NCBI GenBank assembly: GCA_015067945.1 | Contig: SVLM01000001.1 | Location: 170,461-234,460, forward strand | Origin: Oscillospiraceae bacterium | GTDB lineage: Bacteria; Bacillota; Clostridia; Oscillospirales; Oscillospiraceae | Direction: 5' to 3' | DNA length: 64,000 bases | In this document: positions 25,183-35,098 of the stretch, piece by piece | Numbering within the stretch: the first letter of the stretch is position 1 | How the letters are laid out: each line of letters begins with the position of its first letter | Translations under genes and position numbers: made by a program | Notes under the pieces: model-generated | What the model saw: only the letters and a program-made list of their open reading frames with translations | What the model was told of the DNA's origin: nothing | Databases searched by the model: none

Positions 25183-25680
25183 TTATTCTGCGATTGTATC
25201 TTCCATAAACCGGCGGCGGCATTCGCCAATGATACGAATGGCGTCCTCCATAGAATGGTAGTCCCCTACTTCAACCGTGACGCCCTGGAGCACCTTGTAG
25301 TTCTGGAAGAAATTGGCAATCTCCTTCAATGTAAATTCCGGAAGATCCTCCAGCTTGTGGACATTGGCATATCTGGGATCGCAGTCAATCACCGATATCA
25401 GCTTATAATCTTCCTTACCCTTATCCCAGGTCTGGAGGTAGCCCAAAACACGAACCGGAACGATACATCCGGGAAATGTTGGTTCCGTGGAGATCACCAG
25501 AATATCCAGCGGGTCACCGTCCGGGGCTAAGGTATGCTCAATAATACCGTATTCTGCAGGATAGATCATGGCGGAATACAGCACCCGGTCAAGACGGATC
25601 CGGCCCGTCTTTTCGTCCATTTCATATTTATTCTTCGATCCCAGGGGAATCTCAATCAAAGCATCAACTAAGTTATTCAT
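25183..25680 (-). CDS. ppa: Inorganic pyrophosphatase (soluble, family I)
   Basis: Hydrolyses pyrophosphate and so pulls biosynthetic reactions forward. The 165-residue protein carries the family I signature DGDPLD (54-59) and ligand segments such as KYEMDEKTGRIRLDR, YGIIEHT and VIDCDPRY. The ATG at 25680 is eight bases from AAGGAG; a GTG nine bases earlier overlaps that site. Family I enzymes are less common in Clostridia than family II, but the signature is clear. The upstream lipase gene ends 17 bases before it in the same direction. Confidence 0.96.
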   Translation of the reverse strand: MNNLVDALIEIPLGSKNKYEMDEKTGRIRLDRVLYSAMIYPAEYGIIEHTLAPDGDPLDILVISTEPTFPGCIVPVRVLGYLQTWDKGKEDYKLISVIDCDPRYANVHKLEDLPEFTLKEIANFFQNYKVLQGVTVEVGDYHSMEDAIRIIGECRRRFMEDTIAE

Positions 25681-25697
25681 ATGTTTCACTCCTTATA

Positions 25698-27020
25698 TTA
25701 GTATCCCCGTTGCTTCAAATCCGAGACAAGACGGACGTAGAATTCTCTAACATCAAATTCCGGCAAATTCTCTCTTGTCAGATCGATAATATCCATGTGA
25801 GAAATGCCGCGTTTATCCATGGTCGTCAGCAGCTGATACCGCTCTCCCCATTCGAAGGAATCGGCACCTACAAGTCCGTCATTCGCTCCGTCAAACTGCC
25901 TGACATAGCGGTAAAACAAATTAAACGGAAAGCTTCCCTTGCTACGTCGTTTCAGCAATGAGCCAACGCTTTGGCAGAACACATTCTCAGGTTGGGGTGT
26001 ATCTGCATCAAACTGTGTACAGTGTGCGGATGTAAGATCCTGAACCGCTGTCATAAAATCCGGGTTTGGATCTCCCAGCTGCTTTAATGTATTATTATAG
26101 GTCGTTGCAATTTTGGTTTGGATTCTCTGGGGTACTTTTTTAAGCAAATGATCCGCAAACAGGCAGCCCCGGTGGGGTGTATTGACGGTTGTCAGTGAGG
26201 CGACATATTTTGCAACGTCCAGATTATGCATTGCATAGCGGCAATCCAAACCACCCTTACTGTGGGCAATGATATTGATCTTCTCGCAGCCGGTATTACG
26301 AACAATCGCTGCTATTCTATCGGCCAGGATCTGGGCACTGTCCGCAATGGAAAGGGCGGACGGATGCTCACCGTAATAGACCTCTGCACCGTTCTTCTGC
26401 AATGTTTTTGGGATTCTTCCCCAATAATTCAGGTAGTGGTTATCACGGAAGAAAACTCCGTGGACGAAAAGAATCGGATACCGGGTCCTGCACAGAAAGG
26501 CATCCTTTCTCCCCTCTTCAAGCTTATATTTTTCCTGCTCAAAGCGGATCTCATTGCCAGTGATCTTCAGAATGCGAATCAGCATAACAATATTCGCAAT
26601 GGGTACAAGACCCAGCATGATGCCAACCGCTCTGTGGCGGATTCCCAGCTGCACAGAGCTGGCGTAAACAGAAATCATGCCGTTCCAGAACAGAATCGCC
26701 TCAACCACCACACAAATTGCGATGCTGACGAGCCAATGAAGAAGCTCCGTTGAACCCAAGAACCAACCGATGCACAGTTCAATGACAATGCAGATCGGAA
26801 GAGAAATGATAAAGGCCTTTAAGCAGCGGTGTCCGTGAGCACATATCCGCAGTTGGAACGTAGGCATGTCCTTCATCTGAAAAATCGGCAGAGTGTTTGC
26901 CACCACGATCAGCACCGGGAGCATGACAGCAAACCACATACTGATGGACAGAAGCGGATAAGAATTTGCAGCAATAACTGTCAGTATCACTTGCAGCAAT
27001 ATCTGATAACCGGCTGACAC
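25698..27020 (-). CDS. Membrane-anchored lipase/esterase
   Basis: A 440-residue protein with four to five membrane helices in the first 165 residues, followed by a lipase domain: ILFVHGVFFRD (oxyanion region), INIIAHSKGGLDCRY with the nucleophile Ser in HSKGG, VNTPHRG, an acidic DGANDGLV loop and a late histidine (KRGISHMD). These match bacterial triacylglycerol-lipase family I motifs. The start is the GTG at 27020, with AAGGAGG eight bases upstream; another GTG nine bases earlier is inside that site. It has its own promoter and may be co-transcribed with ppa. Confidence 0.85.
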   Translation of the reverse strand: MSAGYQILLQVILTVIAANSYPLLSISMWFAVMLPVLIVVANTLPIFQMKDMPTFQLRICAHGHRCLKAFIISLPICIVIELCIGWFLGSTELLHWLVSIAICVVVEAILFWNGMISVYASSVQLGIRHRAVGIMLGLVPIANIVMLIRILKITGNEIRFEQEKYKLEEGRKDAFLCRTRYPILFVHGVFFRDNHYLNYWGRIPKTLQKNGAEVYYGEHPSALSIADSAQILADRIAAIVRNTGCEKINIIAHSKGGLDCRYAMHNLDVAKYVASLTTVNTPHRGCLFADHLLKKVPQRIQTKIATTYNNTLKQLGDPNPDFMTAVQDLTSAHCTQFDADTPQPENVFCQSVGSLLKRRSKGSFPFNLFYRYVRQFDGANDGLVGADSFEWGERYQLLTTMDKRGISHMDIIDLTRENLPEFDVREFYVRLVSDLKQRGY

Positions 27021-27042
27021 GGGGACCACCTCCTTTGCTCAA

Positions 27043-27071
27043 ATTATACTATACCGTAGTAGAAAAATCAA
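27043..27071 (-). promoter_or_regulatory. Promoter of the lipase-ppa unit
   Basis: Minus strand TTGATT (27071-27066), 17 bases, TATAAT (27048-27043), directly upstream of the lipase ribosome binding site. Confidence 0.75.
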
Positions 27072-27107
27072 TATTTGCAAATTCTGTGCACAATTGGGCA
27101 TGGATTG

Positions 27108-27116
27108 TGTTATACT
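27108..27116 (+). promoter_or_regulatory. Extended -10 promoter of the 27146 hydrolase
   Basis: TGT-TATACT (27108-27116) is an extended -10 element about 30 bases before the start codon; no good -35 box is visible. Confidence 0.5.
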
Positions 27117-27145
27117 AACAGAAAGCTTATTTTGAGGTTTTTGCT

Positions 27146-28105
27146 ATGGAATGGTTCTTTCTCATCATCGCTGTGCTTGCATTCTCCGGCTGGGTGACAG
27201 CATATGTATATCTGCAGTGCTTTCACTCCCCCACTGACCGCAAGGATGACCCCTACCAGCTTATTGAAGGCGAGCAGTACGACGCTTTGGCAGATGTGAT
27301 TTTGGAATGCACACGGGTAATGGACAAAGCACCCTGTGAGCATGTTTATATATCCTCTCACGATGGCCTAAAGCTCCATGCACGGTATTATCACACAAAA
27401 GAAAATGCTCCTACTATGATCGTCATGCACGGCTACAAAGGCAACGCCCTTCGGGACGGTGCCGGTGGATTTGCACTTTCCCGGCAGCTTGACTTTAATA
27501 TACTGGTACCCGACCAGCGCGCACATGCCAAGAGTCAGGGTAACGTGATTACATTCGGTGTGCTGGAGCGTTATGATTGCATGCGGTGGATTGAGTATGT
27601 GAACGAACGCTTTGGAAAGGAAAATCCAGTCGTACTGTCCGGCATATCCATGGGAGCTGCAACGATTTTAATGACCACGGATTTGCACTTGCCAAGTAAT
27701 GTTGTAGGGATCATGGCAGACTGTCCTTACGCCTCCCCTGCCGGAATCATTTGCAAGGTCTGTACCGACCGGGGATTTCCGGAAAAATTTGTCTTCCCCT
27801 TTATTTCCTTGGCCGCAAAATTACTTGGCAAATTCAGCATTACCGAATCCACGCCTGCAGAGTCTGTTAAGCAAGCAAGGATTCCTATCCTATTGATTCA
27901 CGGTGACGACGATCGTTTTGTCCCCTGCCAAATGAGCTGTGAAATTGCGGCAAACTGTGCAGGCTCCGTGGATTTGCAGATATTCCCCGGTGCCGGACAT
28001 GGATTGGCCTATATGACTGACCCGGAGCGATATGAGGCTGTTGTCCTGGCTTTTCTTCGACGGATTCCACAGATCCAGCCGTATATGGACGAAGGAAAGC
28101 TTTGA
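27146..28105 (+). CDS. Membrane-anchored alpha/beta hydrolase
   Basis: A 319-residue protein with one N-terminal membrane helix (about 3-22) and a serine-hydrolase domain: IVMHGYKGNA, nucleophile elbow SGISMGAAT, acid site HGDDDRFVP and catalytic His in GAGHGLAY. This is the BEM46/YqkD-like arrangement common in Firmicutes; substrates are unknown. It stands alone behind an extended -10 promoter, divergent from the lipase; the next gene's promoter overlaps its stop codon. Confidence 0.9.
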   Translation: MEWFFLIIAVLAFSGWVTAYVYLQCFHSPTDRKDDPYQLIEGEQYDALADVILECTRVMDKAPCEHVYISSHDGLKLHARYYHTKENAPTMIVMHGYKGNALRDGAGGFALSRQLDFNILVPDQRAHAKSQGNVITFGVLERYDCMRWIEYVNERFGKENPVVLSGISMGAATILMTTDLHLPSNVVGIMADCPYASPAGIICKVCTDRGFPEKFVFPFISLAAKLLGKFSITESTPAESVKQARIPILLIHGDDDRFVPCQMSCEIAANCAGSVDLQIFPGAGHGLAYMTDPERYEAVVLAFLRRIPQIQPYMDEGKL

Positions 28106-28130
28106 CAATTGTGTTCATAGATGTTATACT
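28102..28130 (+). promoter_or_regulatory. Promoter of the cytidylate-kinase-like gene
   Basis: TTGACA (28102-28107), 17 bases, TATACT (28125-28130), overlapping the end of the preceding hydrolase gene. Confidence 0.85.
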
Positions 28131-28163
28131 GTAGTTAGAACACACTGAAGGAGGATCATAGCA

Positions 28164-28766
28164 ATGAAGAAAACCATCATTACCATCAGTCGTCAATTCG
28201 GCAGCGGCGGTCGCACCATTGGCCGCAAAGTGGCGGAGAAACTCGGAATCCCCTTTTATGACAAGGAGCTGGTGGAGCAGGTTGCTCTCGAATCCGGCTT
28301 TGCACCCAAGTTTGTGGAAGAAAACAGCGAGCACTCTCCCGGTAAAAGTCTGCTGTCCTACGCCTTTGCTCCCCAGGGTGTTCCCGGTGTGATGAAGGGT
28401 CTGTCCACCGCTGATTTCTTATGGAATATCCAATGCGGTGTCATCCTGCAGCTTGCCGATCAGGGCCCCTGTGTGATCGTCGGCAGAAATGCCGATTACA
28501 TACTGAAGGACCGGGAGGATGTACTTCATGTATACATCCACGCAGATATGGATTACCGGGCTGAGCGAATTGTTCGTCTCTACGGTGACTCTGAAAAGAG
28601 TCCGGAAACCCGTCTGAAGGAAAAGGATAAGCGTCGGGCTGTAAACTATCAGCATTACACCGGTCGCACCTGGGGTGCGTCCGAGAACTACGATCTGTGC
28701 ATCAACACCGCTTCCATCAGCGAGGACAAGGCCGCTGAGCTGATTATTGCTTTGATGAACGAATAA
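28164..28766 (+). CDS. Cytidylate kinase-like family protein
   Basis: A 200-residue P-loop kinase of the cytidylate-kinase-like group (AAA_26), distinct from housekeeping Cmk. It opens IITISRQFGSGGRTIGRKVAEKL, where FGSGGRTIG is the modified P-loop, and has VIVGRNADYIL and the lid-like DKRRAVNYQHYTGRTWG. Members are common in gut Clostridia but their substrate has not been settled. It has its own promoter, an AAGGAGGAT ribosome site and a strong terminator, so it is monocistronic. Confidence 0.9.
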   Translation: MKKTIITISRQFGSGGRTIGRKVAEKLGIPFYDKELVEQVALESGFAPKFVEENSEHSPGKSLLSYAFAPQGVPGVMKGLSTADFLWNIQCGVILQLADQGPCVIVGRNADYILKDREDVLHVYIHADMDYRAERIVRLYGDSEKSPETRLKEKDKRRAVNYQHYTGRTWGASENYDLCINTASISEDKAAELIIALMNE

Positions 28767-28776
28767 ACGGCAAACT

Positions 28777-28810
28777 AAAAGGGTGCGTATCCAAGATACG
28801 CACCCTTTTC
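28777..28810. terminator. Bidirectional terminator
   Basis: AAAAGGGTGCGTATC and its complement around CAA, with A/T runs on both sides, between the kinase-like gene and the convergent membrane protein gene. Confidence 0.9.
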
Positions 28811-28814
28811 TTAC

Positions 28815-29369
28815 TTATTTTTCATTTCGTTTATACGGTTTCATTCCCCGGGTAAAGCAGAACATGGATGCTAAGGTCAGCAGCCAGGAAAGCTCAATCA
28901 CCCAAGTGAACAGTCCAATCTTTCCAAGATCAAAAGCAAGAAAACGAACCGCCATCGGCAGCAGAAACATAACAGACGACAGCAGCTTTCCGGGCAGATA
29001 GCCACTGACGGTGATCACCAAAATGGTGCCGGCCAACAGATATCCCACAATCGCCAAAACGATTCGCAGAGCATTGCCGCTGGAGAATGTACTGATCATC
29101 AGCAGCAGGCAGAAGCCTGCACCCATCAGTGCGTACAAGCCCGGTGCGTTACGCCTCAGGGCACTGAACATCACCAAAAATCCCACGCACAGTCCCATGG
29201 TAAGTACCATGTCAAAAATGACCTGTCCAGCTCCGCACTCAGTCAGATTTTTAATACCGAAGAAATACACCACGCGGACAAACAGAGAAACGCCCAACAA
29301 GGCCGCACAGCGTGTGGTCCATTTGCTCTTAAAATCCACAATATAACGATCATACTGTTTTAGTTGCAT
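28815..29369 (-). CDS. Polytopic membrane protein of unknown function
   Basis: A 184-residue protein with about five to six membrane helices and a basic N-terminus and C-terminus (GMKPYKRNEK). I do not recognise the family. The ATG at 29369 has GGAGG with good spacing; the open frame extends seven codons upstream to a TTG that is not supported. It is the last gene of the long minus-strand run, following the DUF4317 gene by 55 bases. Confidence 0.8.
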   Translation of the reverse strand: MQLKQYDRYIVDFKSKWTTRCAALLGVSLFVRVVYFFGIKNLTECGAGQVIFDMVLTMGLCVGFLVMFSALRRNAPGLYALMGAGFCLLLMISTFSSGNALRIVLAIVGYLLAGTILVITVSGYLPGKLLSSVMFLLPMAVRFLAFDLGKIGLFTWVIELSWLLTLASMFCFTRGMKPYKRNEK

Positions 29370-29424
29370 GGATAGCACCTCCATTTGCAAATATTATACA
29401 GCAGCTCAGGCAAAATAGCAAGCA

Positions 29425-30576
29425 TCAAACGCCCAATGCTTCCTCTTCCCGGATGTGGATGCTGACACCGTTGACCTCTACATCCTCTTCTGCGTTGATG
29501 AGAATATACTTCACACCGCCGATGACACGGGTTTGGATCAAATCCGCTTTATCCGGTGCGACCTTAATGGATACGTCCGGCGTTTTGATCTCAAATTTCC
29601 GGTGGTCAATGATGTTTTTGGGATGCAGCTGTGCATCCATGCCGAAGGCTTCATCAAAATCCACGCTAAACTTCGCAATGTGAGGCTCAGAGACGCCGCA
29701 GGACGCCAGCACCTCCCGGACATCACTTTTATCGACCAGCAATGCATCCGGCACTCTGCTCTCCTTGTGCAGCTCAATACGCTGGCACAGCTGGTCGTGG
29801 ACATTCTGAATCACATCAAGGCTGCTTTCCTCGCCCAATGCAGTGCCCAAAATCGCCTCAAAGGACTTCTTTTGTTCCGCAGCCGGCTTGGGGATGGAGG
29901 TATTAAACATCGCACTTACAAATGCGGTGTGATTTTCCTTAGGGCTGTGTGTATAATAAAGGGCATTATAAATATTAGTGCTGCGGCTGTCGAAGGCCGG
30001 GAACAAAAAGCCCAGCTCCGGTGCGGCAGCCACATTGGTGATACCGCCGTCGTGGAATTCCTTGTTCTCAGGCTCATAGTGCAATGTGGGTTTTGTCTGC
30101 TTTACCGGACAGATCGCACAGAGCAAAAATGTATAGGTTTCGTCACTTCGGGCAGAATCGTTTTCCCCATCCTTGCTCTTAAAGGGCACATCATAGCTGT
30201 CACAGCCCAGCAGAATCAAGTAATTTGCCCGCAGACTGACGGAATCCACCACCTTTTGATAGAACCGCTGGCGAAGATCGCTGTCGTTCAGGGCGGTTTG
30301 ACGCAGGTCCATCAGCAGCTTATGCTCCTCACTTCCGGCCACCTGAGAGGTGCGGAAGGAGATATCAATCAGATTTTTACCCAACGTGCCTGACAGGCTC
30401 CGCTTGAGCAGACCAAAATATTTTTCGCCCTCATTTTCAGACATCATTGCGGTGCTCACACGGAATTCTGAGATAATTTCCTTGTTCTCATTCACATAGC
30501 AGCCGTAAATGGCTGTCATATTGCTGCGATCCCGACGGATATGCCGACGGATTTCGCCGATTTCTCTGGTATTCAT
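29425..30576 (-). CDS. DUF4317 domain-containing protein
   Basis: A 383-residue cytoplasmic protein matching what I know of DUF4317, a family of Clostridia: opening REIGEIRRHIRRDRSNMTAI followed by YGCYVNENKEIISEF. No catalytic motif is visible and no function is established. It lies downstream of pgsA, separated by a strong hairpin, so it may have partial transcriptional independence. Confidence 0.85.
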   Translation of the reverse strand: MNTREIGEIRRHIRRDRSNMTAIYGCYVNENKEIISEFRVSTAMMSENEGEKYFGLLKRSLSGTLGKNLIDISFRTSQVAGSEEHKLLMDLRQTALNDSDLRQRFYQKVVDSVSLRANYLILLGCDSYDVPFKSKDGENDSARSDETYTFLLCAICPVKQTKPTLHYEPENKEFHDGGITNVAAAPELGFLFPAFDSRSTNIYNALYYTHSPKENHTAFVSAMFNTSIPKPAAEQKKSFEAILGTALGEESSLDVIQNVHDQLCQRIELHKESRVPDALLVDKSDVREVLASCGVSEPHIAKFSVDFDEAFGMDAQLHPKNIIDHRKFEIKTPDVSIKVAPDKADLIQTRVIGGVKYILINAEEDVEVNGVSIHIREEEALGV

Positions 30577-30603
30577 AGATTACCTCGCTAAATTTCAGTA
30601 AGG

Positions 30604-30628
30604 AACTCCCGGTGGATCACCGGGAGTT
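30604..30628 (-). terminator. Hairpin between pgsA and the DUF4317 gene
   Basis: Eleven-base perfect arms AACTCCCGGTG / CACCGGGAGTT with a three-base loop. Stem is strong but the T-run is weak, so termination may be partial. Confidence 0.6.
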
Positions 30629-30633
30629 TCCTG

Positions 30634-31164
30634 TTAGTCCCAAAGACATTTCCAATTCTGTACAAAATACTCTACGCCGGAGTACAGCGTTGTCACCACA
30701 ATAACGCCGGTGACGATCAGGCCCAAAATACTGTCGGTGGGGAATCCCATCCAGAAGCACAGGCCGATCATGGTGCTGGCAGTTTTTACCTTACCGCTCC
30801 AGCCCGCTGCAATGACAGTTCCCTTTTGGACGGCCACAAGTCGAAGGCCGGTAACGGCAAATTCACGGGTCAGCACGATGATCAGTGCCCAGGCAGGGAA
30901 TCTGCCCCACTCGCAAAGAATGGTCATTGCCGCAATCACCAGCAGCTTATCTGCCAGAGGATCCAGGAATTTGCCGAAATCGGTTACCTGGTTGTATTTT
31001 CTTGCGATATAGCCGTCCACATAGTCTGTCAGGCTGGCAATGATAAACAATGCCAGAGCCGCCCACATCCAGGGGCCGGGCATTCCGTAGCTTAAATACA
31101 TGAAAACCATGTAAAGCGGGATAAATGCAACACGAATCAGTGTGATTTTACTTGCAGTTGTCAT
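30634..31164 (-). CDS. pgsA: CDP-diacylglycerol-glycerol-3-phosphate 3-phosphatidyltransferase
   Basis: Membrane enzyme making phosphatidylglycerophosphate, the precursor of phosphatidylglycerol and cardiolipin. The 176-residue protein has the full CDP-alcohol phosphotransferase signature D47-x2-D50-G51-x2-A54-R55-x8-G64-x3-D68-x3-D72 and about five membrane helices. It starts immediately after rimO stops, in the same direction, so the two are translationally close. Confidence 0.96.
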   Translation of the reverse strand: MTTASKITLIRVAFIPLYMVFMYLSYGMPGPWMWAALALFIIASLTDYVDGYIARKYNQVTDFGKFLDPLADKLLVIAAMTILCEWGRFPAWALIIVLTREFAVTGLRLVAVQKGTVIAAGWSGKVKTASTMIGLCFWMGFPTDSILGLIVTGVIVVTTLYSGVEYFVQNWKCLWD

Positions 31165-32496
31165 TTACAATTCCTCCACTAAAAAGCCGGACAGATCACC
31201 GTCAATTACGCTGTCGATCTGCACTGTCACAAATGTACCCTCGGAAATTGGTTCGTCCGTGGCGATCCAGACTCTACCGTCAATATCGGGAGAATCCGCG
31301 TAGGTTCTGCCATAATACTGGCACAGCTCCTCATCGTAGCCGTCAACCACCACTTCCACTTCCCTGCCGACCATGGCTTCGCTGTAATCGTCCATAATCC
31401 GGGACTGGATGGATTCAATCATTTCCGCACGGGCAAGAGCTGTTTCATTATCGGGATATTGCATCTGGGCGGCAGGAGTGCCCTCCTCCGGAGAGAAGGC
31501 AAAAGCACCTACACGCTCCAAACACTGCTCCTTCAGGAATTCACAGAGCTCGGCAAATTCCTCTTCCCCTTCTCCGGGCAAGCCGGTAATCACACTGGTG
31601 CGAAGCACCAAACCGGGAATGCGGCTGCGAAGCTTTGCAAACAAATCTCTGAGGAACACACCGTCACCACGGCGGTTCATCAGCTTGAGGATCTTACTGT
31701 TGCAGTGCTGGATGGGAATGTCCAGATACTTGACGATCTTGGGTTCCTGAGCGATCACATCGATCAGCTCGTCATCGATCTCATCAGGGTAGATGTAATG
31801 GATACGCAGCCAATGGAGCTGCTCAATCTGACACAGCTGCCGCAGAAGCTCCGGCAGCAGACGCTTGTGTCCGGGTAGGTCAGTACCGTAACGACTGGTG
31901 TCCTGAGCGACAACGATCAGTTCCTTCACGCCGGATGCAGCCAGCAGGCGGGCCTCATACAGCACATCATCCAGCTGTCGGCTGCGGAACTTACCACGCA
32001 GGTACGGTATGATACAGTAGGCACATCGGTTATCACAGCCCTCAGCGATCTTTAAGTAGGCATAATGCTCAGGGGTGGTCAAAATTCGACCGGTCTCCTC
32101 CTCCGGTGCATCGATAGAACCAAAATCGGAAACGGTTTCATCTGCCATCAAGGCTTCCAGTGCAGGGACGATCTGCGTATAGCTGCCGGTACCGAGGATT
32201 CCGTCCACCTCGGGCAGCTGCTCCAATATCTCCTGCTGGTAACGCTGGGACAAGCAGCCGGTGACCAGAATTTTGCCAATTTGTCCTTCTGCTTTCAGTG
32301 CAGCCATCTGTAAAATAAAGTCAATGGCCTCCGATTTCGCAGAATCGATGAAGCCGCAGGTGTTGATTACCACAACATCACAGCCGGCTACACCGGGGCA
32401 GACTGTGTGTCCAGCCTCCTGAACGCGGTACATCATCCGCTCACAATCCACCTGGTTTTTGGCACAACCAAGGGAAATAAATCCAATATTTGCCAT
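31165..32496 (-). CDS. rimO: Ribosomal protein S12 methylthiotransferase RimO
   Basis: Radical-SAM enzyme adding a methylthio group to an aspartate of ribosomal protein S12. The 443-residue protein has the N-terminal iron-sulfur cysteines C11, C47 and C81, the radical-SAM CxxxCxxC (C154, C158, C161, followed by IIPYLRG) and a C-terminal TRAM domain. The opening NIGFISLGCAKNQVD is characteristic of RimO as against MiaB. The recX-rimO-pgsA order is close-packed, consistent with one operon. Confidence 0.96.
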   Translation of the reverse strand: MANIGFISLGCAKNQVDCERMMYRVQEAGHTVCPGVAGCDVVVINTCGFIDSAKSEAIDFILQMAALKAEGQIGKILVTGCLSQRYQQEILEQLPEVDGILGTGSYTQIVPALEALMADETVSDFGSIDAPEEETGRILTTPEHYAYLKIAEGCDNRCAYCIIPYLRGKFRSRQLDDVLYEARLLAASGVKELIVVAQDTSRYGTDLPGHKRLLPELLRQLCQIEQLHWLRIHYIYPDEIDDELIDVIAQEPKIVKYLDIPIQHCNSKILKLMNRRGDGVFLRDLFAKLRSRIPGLVLRTSVITGLPGEGEEEFAELCEFLKEQCLERVGAFAFSPEEGTPAAQMQYPDNETALARAEMIESIQSRIMDDYSEAMVGREVEVVVDGYDEELCQYYGRTYADSPDIDGRVWIATDEPISEGTFVTVQIDSVIDGDLSGFLVEEL

Positions 32497-32497
32497 G

Positions 32498-33124
32498 TCA
32501 GTCCTCCAGAAAGTCCTGTGTGCTCAGGGATAGCTTCTCAAGTTGGCGACGGATTGCACCGTAACTGTGACCCCGGCGTATCAGTGCATCAATCGCCTTT
32601 TTGACCTGCTTTTGATCTGCCGGATCCGACAGTTTTTCACACAGATATTCTCGAATGTAGTCTTCCTGATCCGGGTAGTCTGCCAAGGCATCCGCCCAGA
32701 GGTGTTTTGGAATTTGCTTTTCGTACAGAGCCTGTTTTGCCCGCATCAGGCCGTAGCCCTTATGAATGCATCGGTTTACGATCTGCTCGGCAGTTTTGCG
32801 GTCGTCCAGCAGATCCATATCCTCCATCCAGCGAACCGCTGCCTTCGCCTGCTCCGGATCCTCCCCTTTTTGCACAAGGCGATGCTCCAGATCCCGCTTC
32901 GACACGGAGGAAGCGGAGACAATTCTCACGGCACGCATTTTTGCGGACATCTGTGCAGCAGCTAGGAGCAGTCGGGAATAGTCTTCATCCGTCATTTCCA
33001 TACCGGGATAGAGGCCGAAGTCCTCAACCGTCTGGCGGTACAGCCGCAAAGTATCACCATTATCAAAGCAGGCATGGTATCTGCCGGCTCTGTCAGGGGA
33101 CCCGGAAAGCTTCTCAATCCTCAT
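32498..33124 (-). CDS. recX: Regulatory protein RecX
   Basis: Inhibitor/modulator of RecA filaments. The 208-residue product has the three-helix repeats of RecX, for example [16 protein letters not shown] and the C-terminal [16 protein letters not shown]. The ATG at 33124 overlaps the recA stop region by 11 bases; a GTG at 33142 in the same frame is an alternative. Neither has a clear ribosome binding site, which fits translation coupled to recA. The recA-recX pairing is common. Confidence 0.93.
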   Translation of the reverse strand: MRIEKLSGSPDRAGRYHACFDNGDTLRLYRQTVEDFGLYPGMEMTDEDYSRLLLAAAQMSAKMRAVRIVSASSVSKRDLEHRLVQKGEDPEQAKAAVRWMEDMDLLDDRKTAEQIVNRCIHKGYGLMRAKQALYEKQIPKHLWADALADYPDQEDYIREYLCEKLSDPADQKQVKKAIDALIRRGHSYGAIRRQLEKLSLSTQDFLED

Positions 33125-34220
33125 CGTCGAAATCGTCGGCACTGACGGCTACAGGCTTATCTGCAGCCTTGGCAGGTGCCTTCACTGCGGCCTGAGAGGC
33201 CTTCATCAGGTTCTCACGAACCTTGGCTTCCACTTCCTCGGCAATATCGGGATTGGCCATCAGGTAGTCCTTCACGGAATTGATGCCCTGACCGATTCGC
33301 TCATCGCCCATGGAGAACCAGCTGCCGCTCTTCTGAATAACATCCATCTGCACGGCAAGGTCCACCAGCTCGCCCCACTTGCTGATACCCTGACCGTACA
33401 TGATATCAAAGTGTGCCTCACGGAACGGAGGCGCGACCTTATTCTTGACAACCTTGACGCGGGTCTTATTACCAACCACATTGCCGCCTTCCTTGATGGA
33501 CTCAACACGGCGAACATCCAGACGTACGGAGGAGTAGAATTTCAGGGCGTTACCACCGGTGGTGGTTTCGGGGTTGCCGTACATAACGCCGATCTTCATA
33601 CGCAGCTGGTTGATGAAGATTACCACACAGTTGGTCTTGGCGATGGTGCCGGCCAGCTTCCGCAGAGCCTGAGACATGAGTCTTGCCTGCAGACCCACGA
33701 AAGTATCGCCCATTTCGCCCTCAATTTCCTGCTTGGGAACCAGGGCGGCGACGGAGTCCACCACGATGGCATCCACAGCACCGCTGCGAACCAGAGCATC
33801 GGTAATCTCCAGTGCCTGCTCGCCGGTATCGGGCTGAGAAACCAGCATATTATCGGTATCAACGCCCAGTGCTGCGGCATAGACGGGATCCAGAGCATGC
33901 TCTGCATCCACAAATGCAACCTCACCGCCCATCTTCTGTGCCTGAGCAAGGATGTGCAGAGCCAGGGTGGTCTTACCGGAGGATTCAGGGCCGTAGATCT
34001 CAATGATTCTGCCCTTGGGTACACCACCGATGCCCAGTGCGGCATCCAGAGCCAAAGAGCCAGTGGGAATGGCGTCCACATTCATTTCGGGACGGTCGCC
34101 CAAACGCATGACAGTACCCTTGCCAAAGTTCTTTTCGATCTGTGCCAGAGCAGTCTGCAGAGCCTTCTTCTTGTCGGAGGCCTGAGTAGGTGCTTCATAG
34201 GATGTTTTCTTTGTAGCCAT
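33114..34220 (-). CDS. recA: Recombinase RecA
   Basis: Central homologous-recombination and SOS co-protease ATPase. The 368-residue protein has Walker A GPESSGKT (77-84), the L1/L2 DNA-binding loops including [14 protein letters not shown] and [16 protein letters not shown], and an acidic Asp-rich C-terminus. It lies in the middle of a packed minus-strand run (prmC-recA-recX), and I saw no Firmicutes-type LexA box directly upstream, so SOS control, if any, is not obvious here. Confidence 0.98.
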   Translation of the reverse strand: MATKKTSYEAPTQASDKKKALQTALAQIEKNFGKGTVMRLGDRPEMNVDAIPTGSLALDAALGIGGVPKGRIIEIYGPESSGKTTLALHILAQAQKMGGEVAFVDAEHALDPVYAAALGVDTDNMLVSQPDTGEQALEITDALVRSGAVDAIVVDSVAALVPKQEIEGEMGDTFVGLQARLMSQALRKLAGTIAKTNCVVIFINQLRMKIGVMYGNPETTTGGNALKFYSSVRLDVRRVESIKEGGNVVGNKTRVKVVKNKVAPPFREAHFDIMYGQGISKWGELVDLAVQMDVIQKSGSWFSMGDERIGQGINSVKDYLMANPDIAEEVEAKVRENLMKASQAAVKAPAKAADKPVAVSADDFDDED

Positions 34221-34222
34221 AG

Positions 34223-35098
34223 TTAATCTTCCTTCCTGCCGAGCTGTGCAATGACCGCCCGTTCTCTGTCGTTATAATCTCTGGAACGTTCCAGAATGGT
34301 ATACTGATTTTCTTCCAGAATGGCACATACAGCGTCACCCTGACCCATGCCAAATTCAAAGCACAGGTAGCCGCCGGGCTTTAATGCTGCGGCGTAATTC
34401 TTTACAATGTTCCGATAAAAATCCAAACCATCGTCGCCACCGTGCAGAGCCAGGTGGGGTTCAAAATCCACGACACTTTTAGGCAGCTCCGTCATCTCCT
34501 GAGTGGTGATGTAGGGCGGATTGGACACGATCAGGTCAAACTTACCAAGGAATGCTGAGGGTATCCCCAGAGCATCCGATTTCACGCAGGTCACGCGGCT
34601 TTGCAGCCGGTTAAGCGTAACATTCTTTTTCGCCACCGCCAAGGCCTCCGGAGAGATATCCGCCAAGGTGACCTTTGCTCCGGAAACCCGGCTGGCGATG
34701 GCCAGACCAATACATCCGGAGCCGGTACAAAGATCCAAAATCCGGGGATTCGTGCCCAGCAAGCCTGCCCGGGAAATTGCCAAATCCGCAACAGCACAGG
34801 TATCGTCTCTGGGAATCAGTACGTTCTTGTCAACGTACAGCTCAAGACCATAGAACTCCCAAGAACCCAAAATATAGGCCAGCGGCTCCCCTGCCAGTAC
34901 ACGGCGTACGCAGTCTTCTGCAGCGGTACAAACTTCGTCACCGACATACATCTCACCGTCGGCCAAAAGCTGCTCCCTGGTCTTACCGGTGACGTGACAG
35001 AGCAGGTATCTGGCCAGCATGCCGGCGGATTGGGTATCCTCGGTTTCCATCAGGGCACGTCGGGTGTCCGAGTACAACTGGGAAAGCTTCTTTACCAC
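34223..35098 (-). CDS. prmC: Peptide chain release factor N5-glutamine methyltransferase PrmC
   Basis: Methylates the glutamine of the GGQ motif of release factors. The 291-residue protein has the N-terminal helical domain, the SAM motif [12 protein letters not shown] (122-133) and catalytic NPPY (193-196). The usual LIPRPET substrate-loop motif reads LIPRDDT here (95-100). The start is a GTG at 35098, overlapping the end of yqhQ by seven bases. Release factor 1, often a neighbour, is not in this window. Confidence 0.95.
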   Translation of the reverse strand: MVKKLSQLYSDTRRALMETEDTQSAGMLARYLLCHVTGKTREQLLADGEMYVGDEVCTAAEDCVRRVLAGEPLAYILGSWEFYGLELYVDKNVLIPRDDTCAVADLAISRAGLLGTNPRILDLCTGSGCIGLAIASRVSGAKVTLADISPEALAVAKKNVTLNRLQSRVTCVKSDALGIPSAFLGKFDLIVSNPPYITTQEMTELPKSVVDFEPHLALHGGDDGLDFYRNIVKNYAAALKPGGYLCFEFGMGQGDAVCAILEENQYTILERSRDYNDRERAVIAQLGRKED

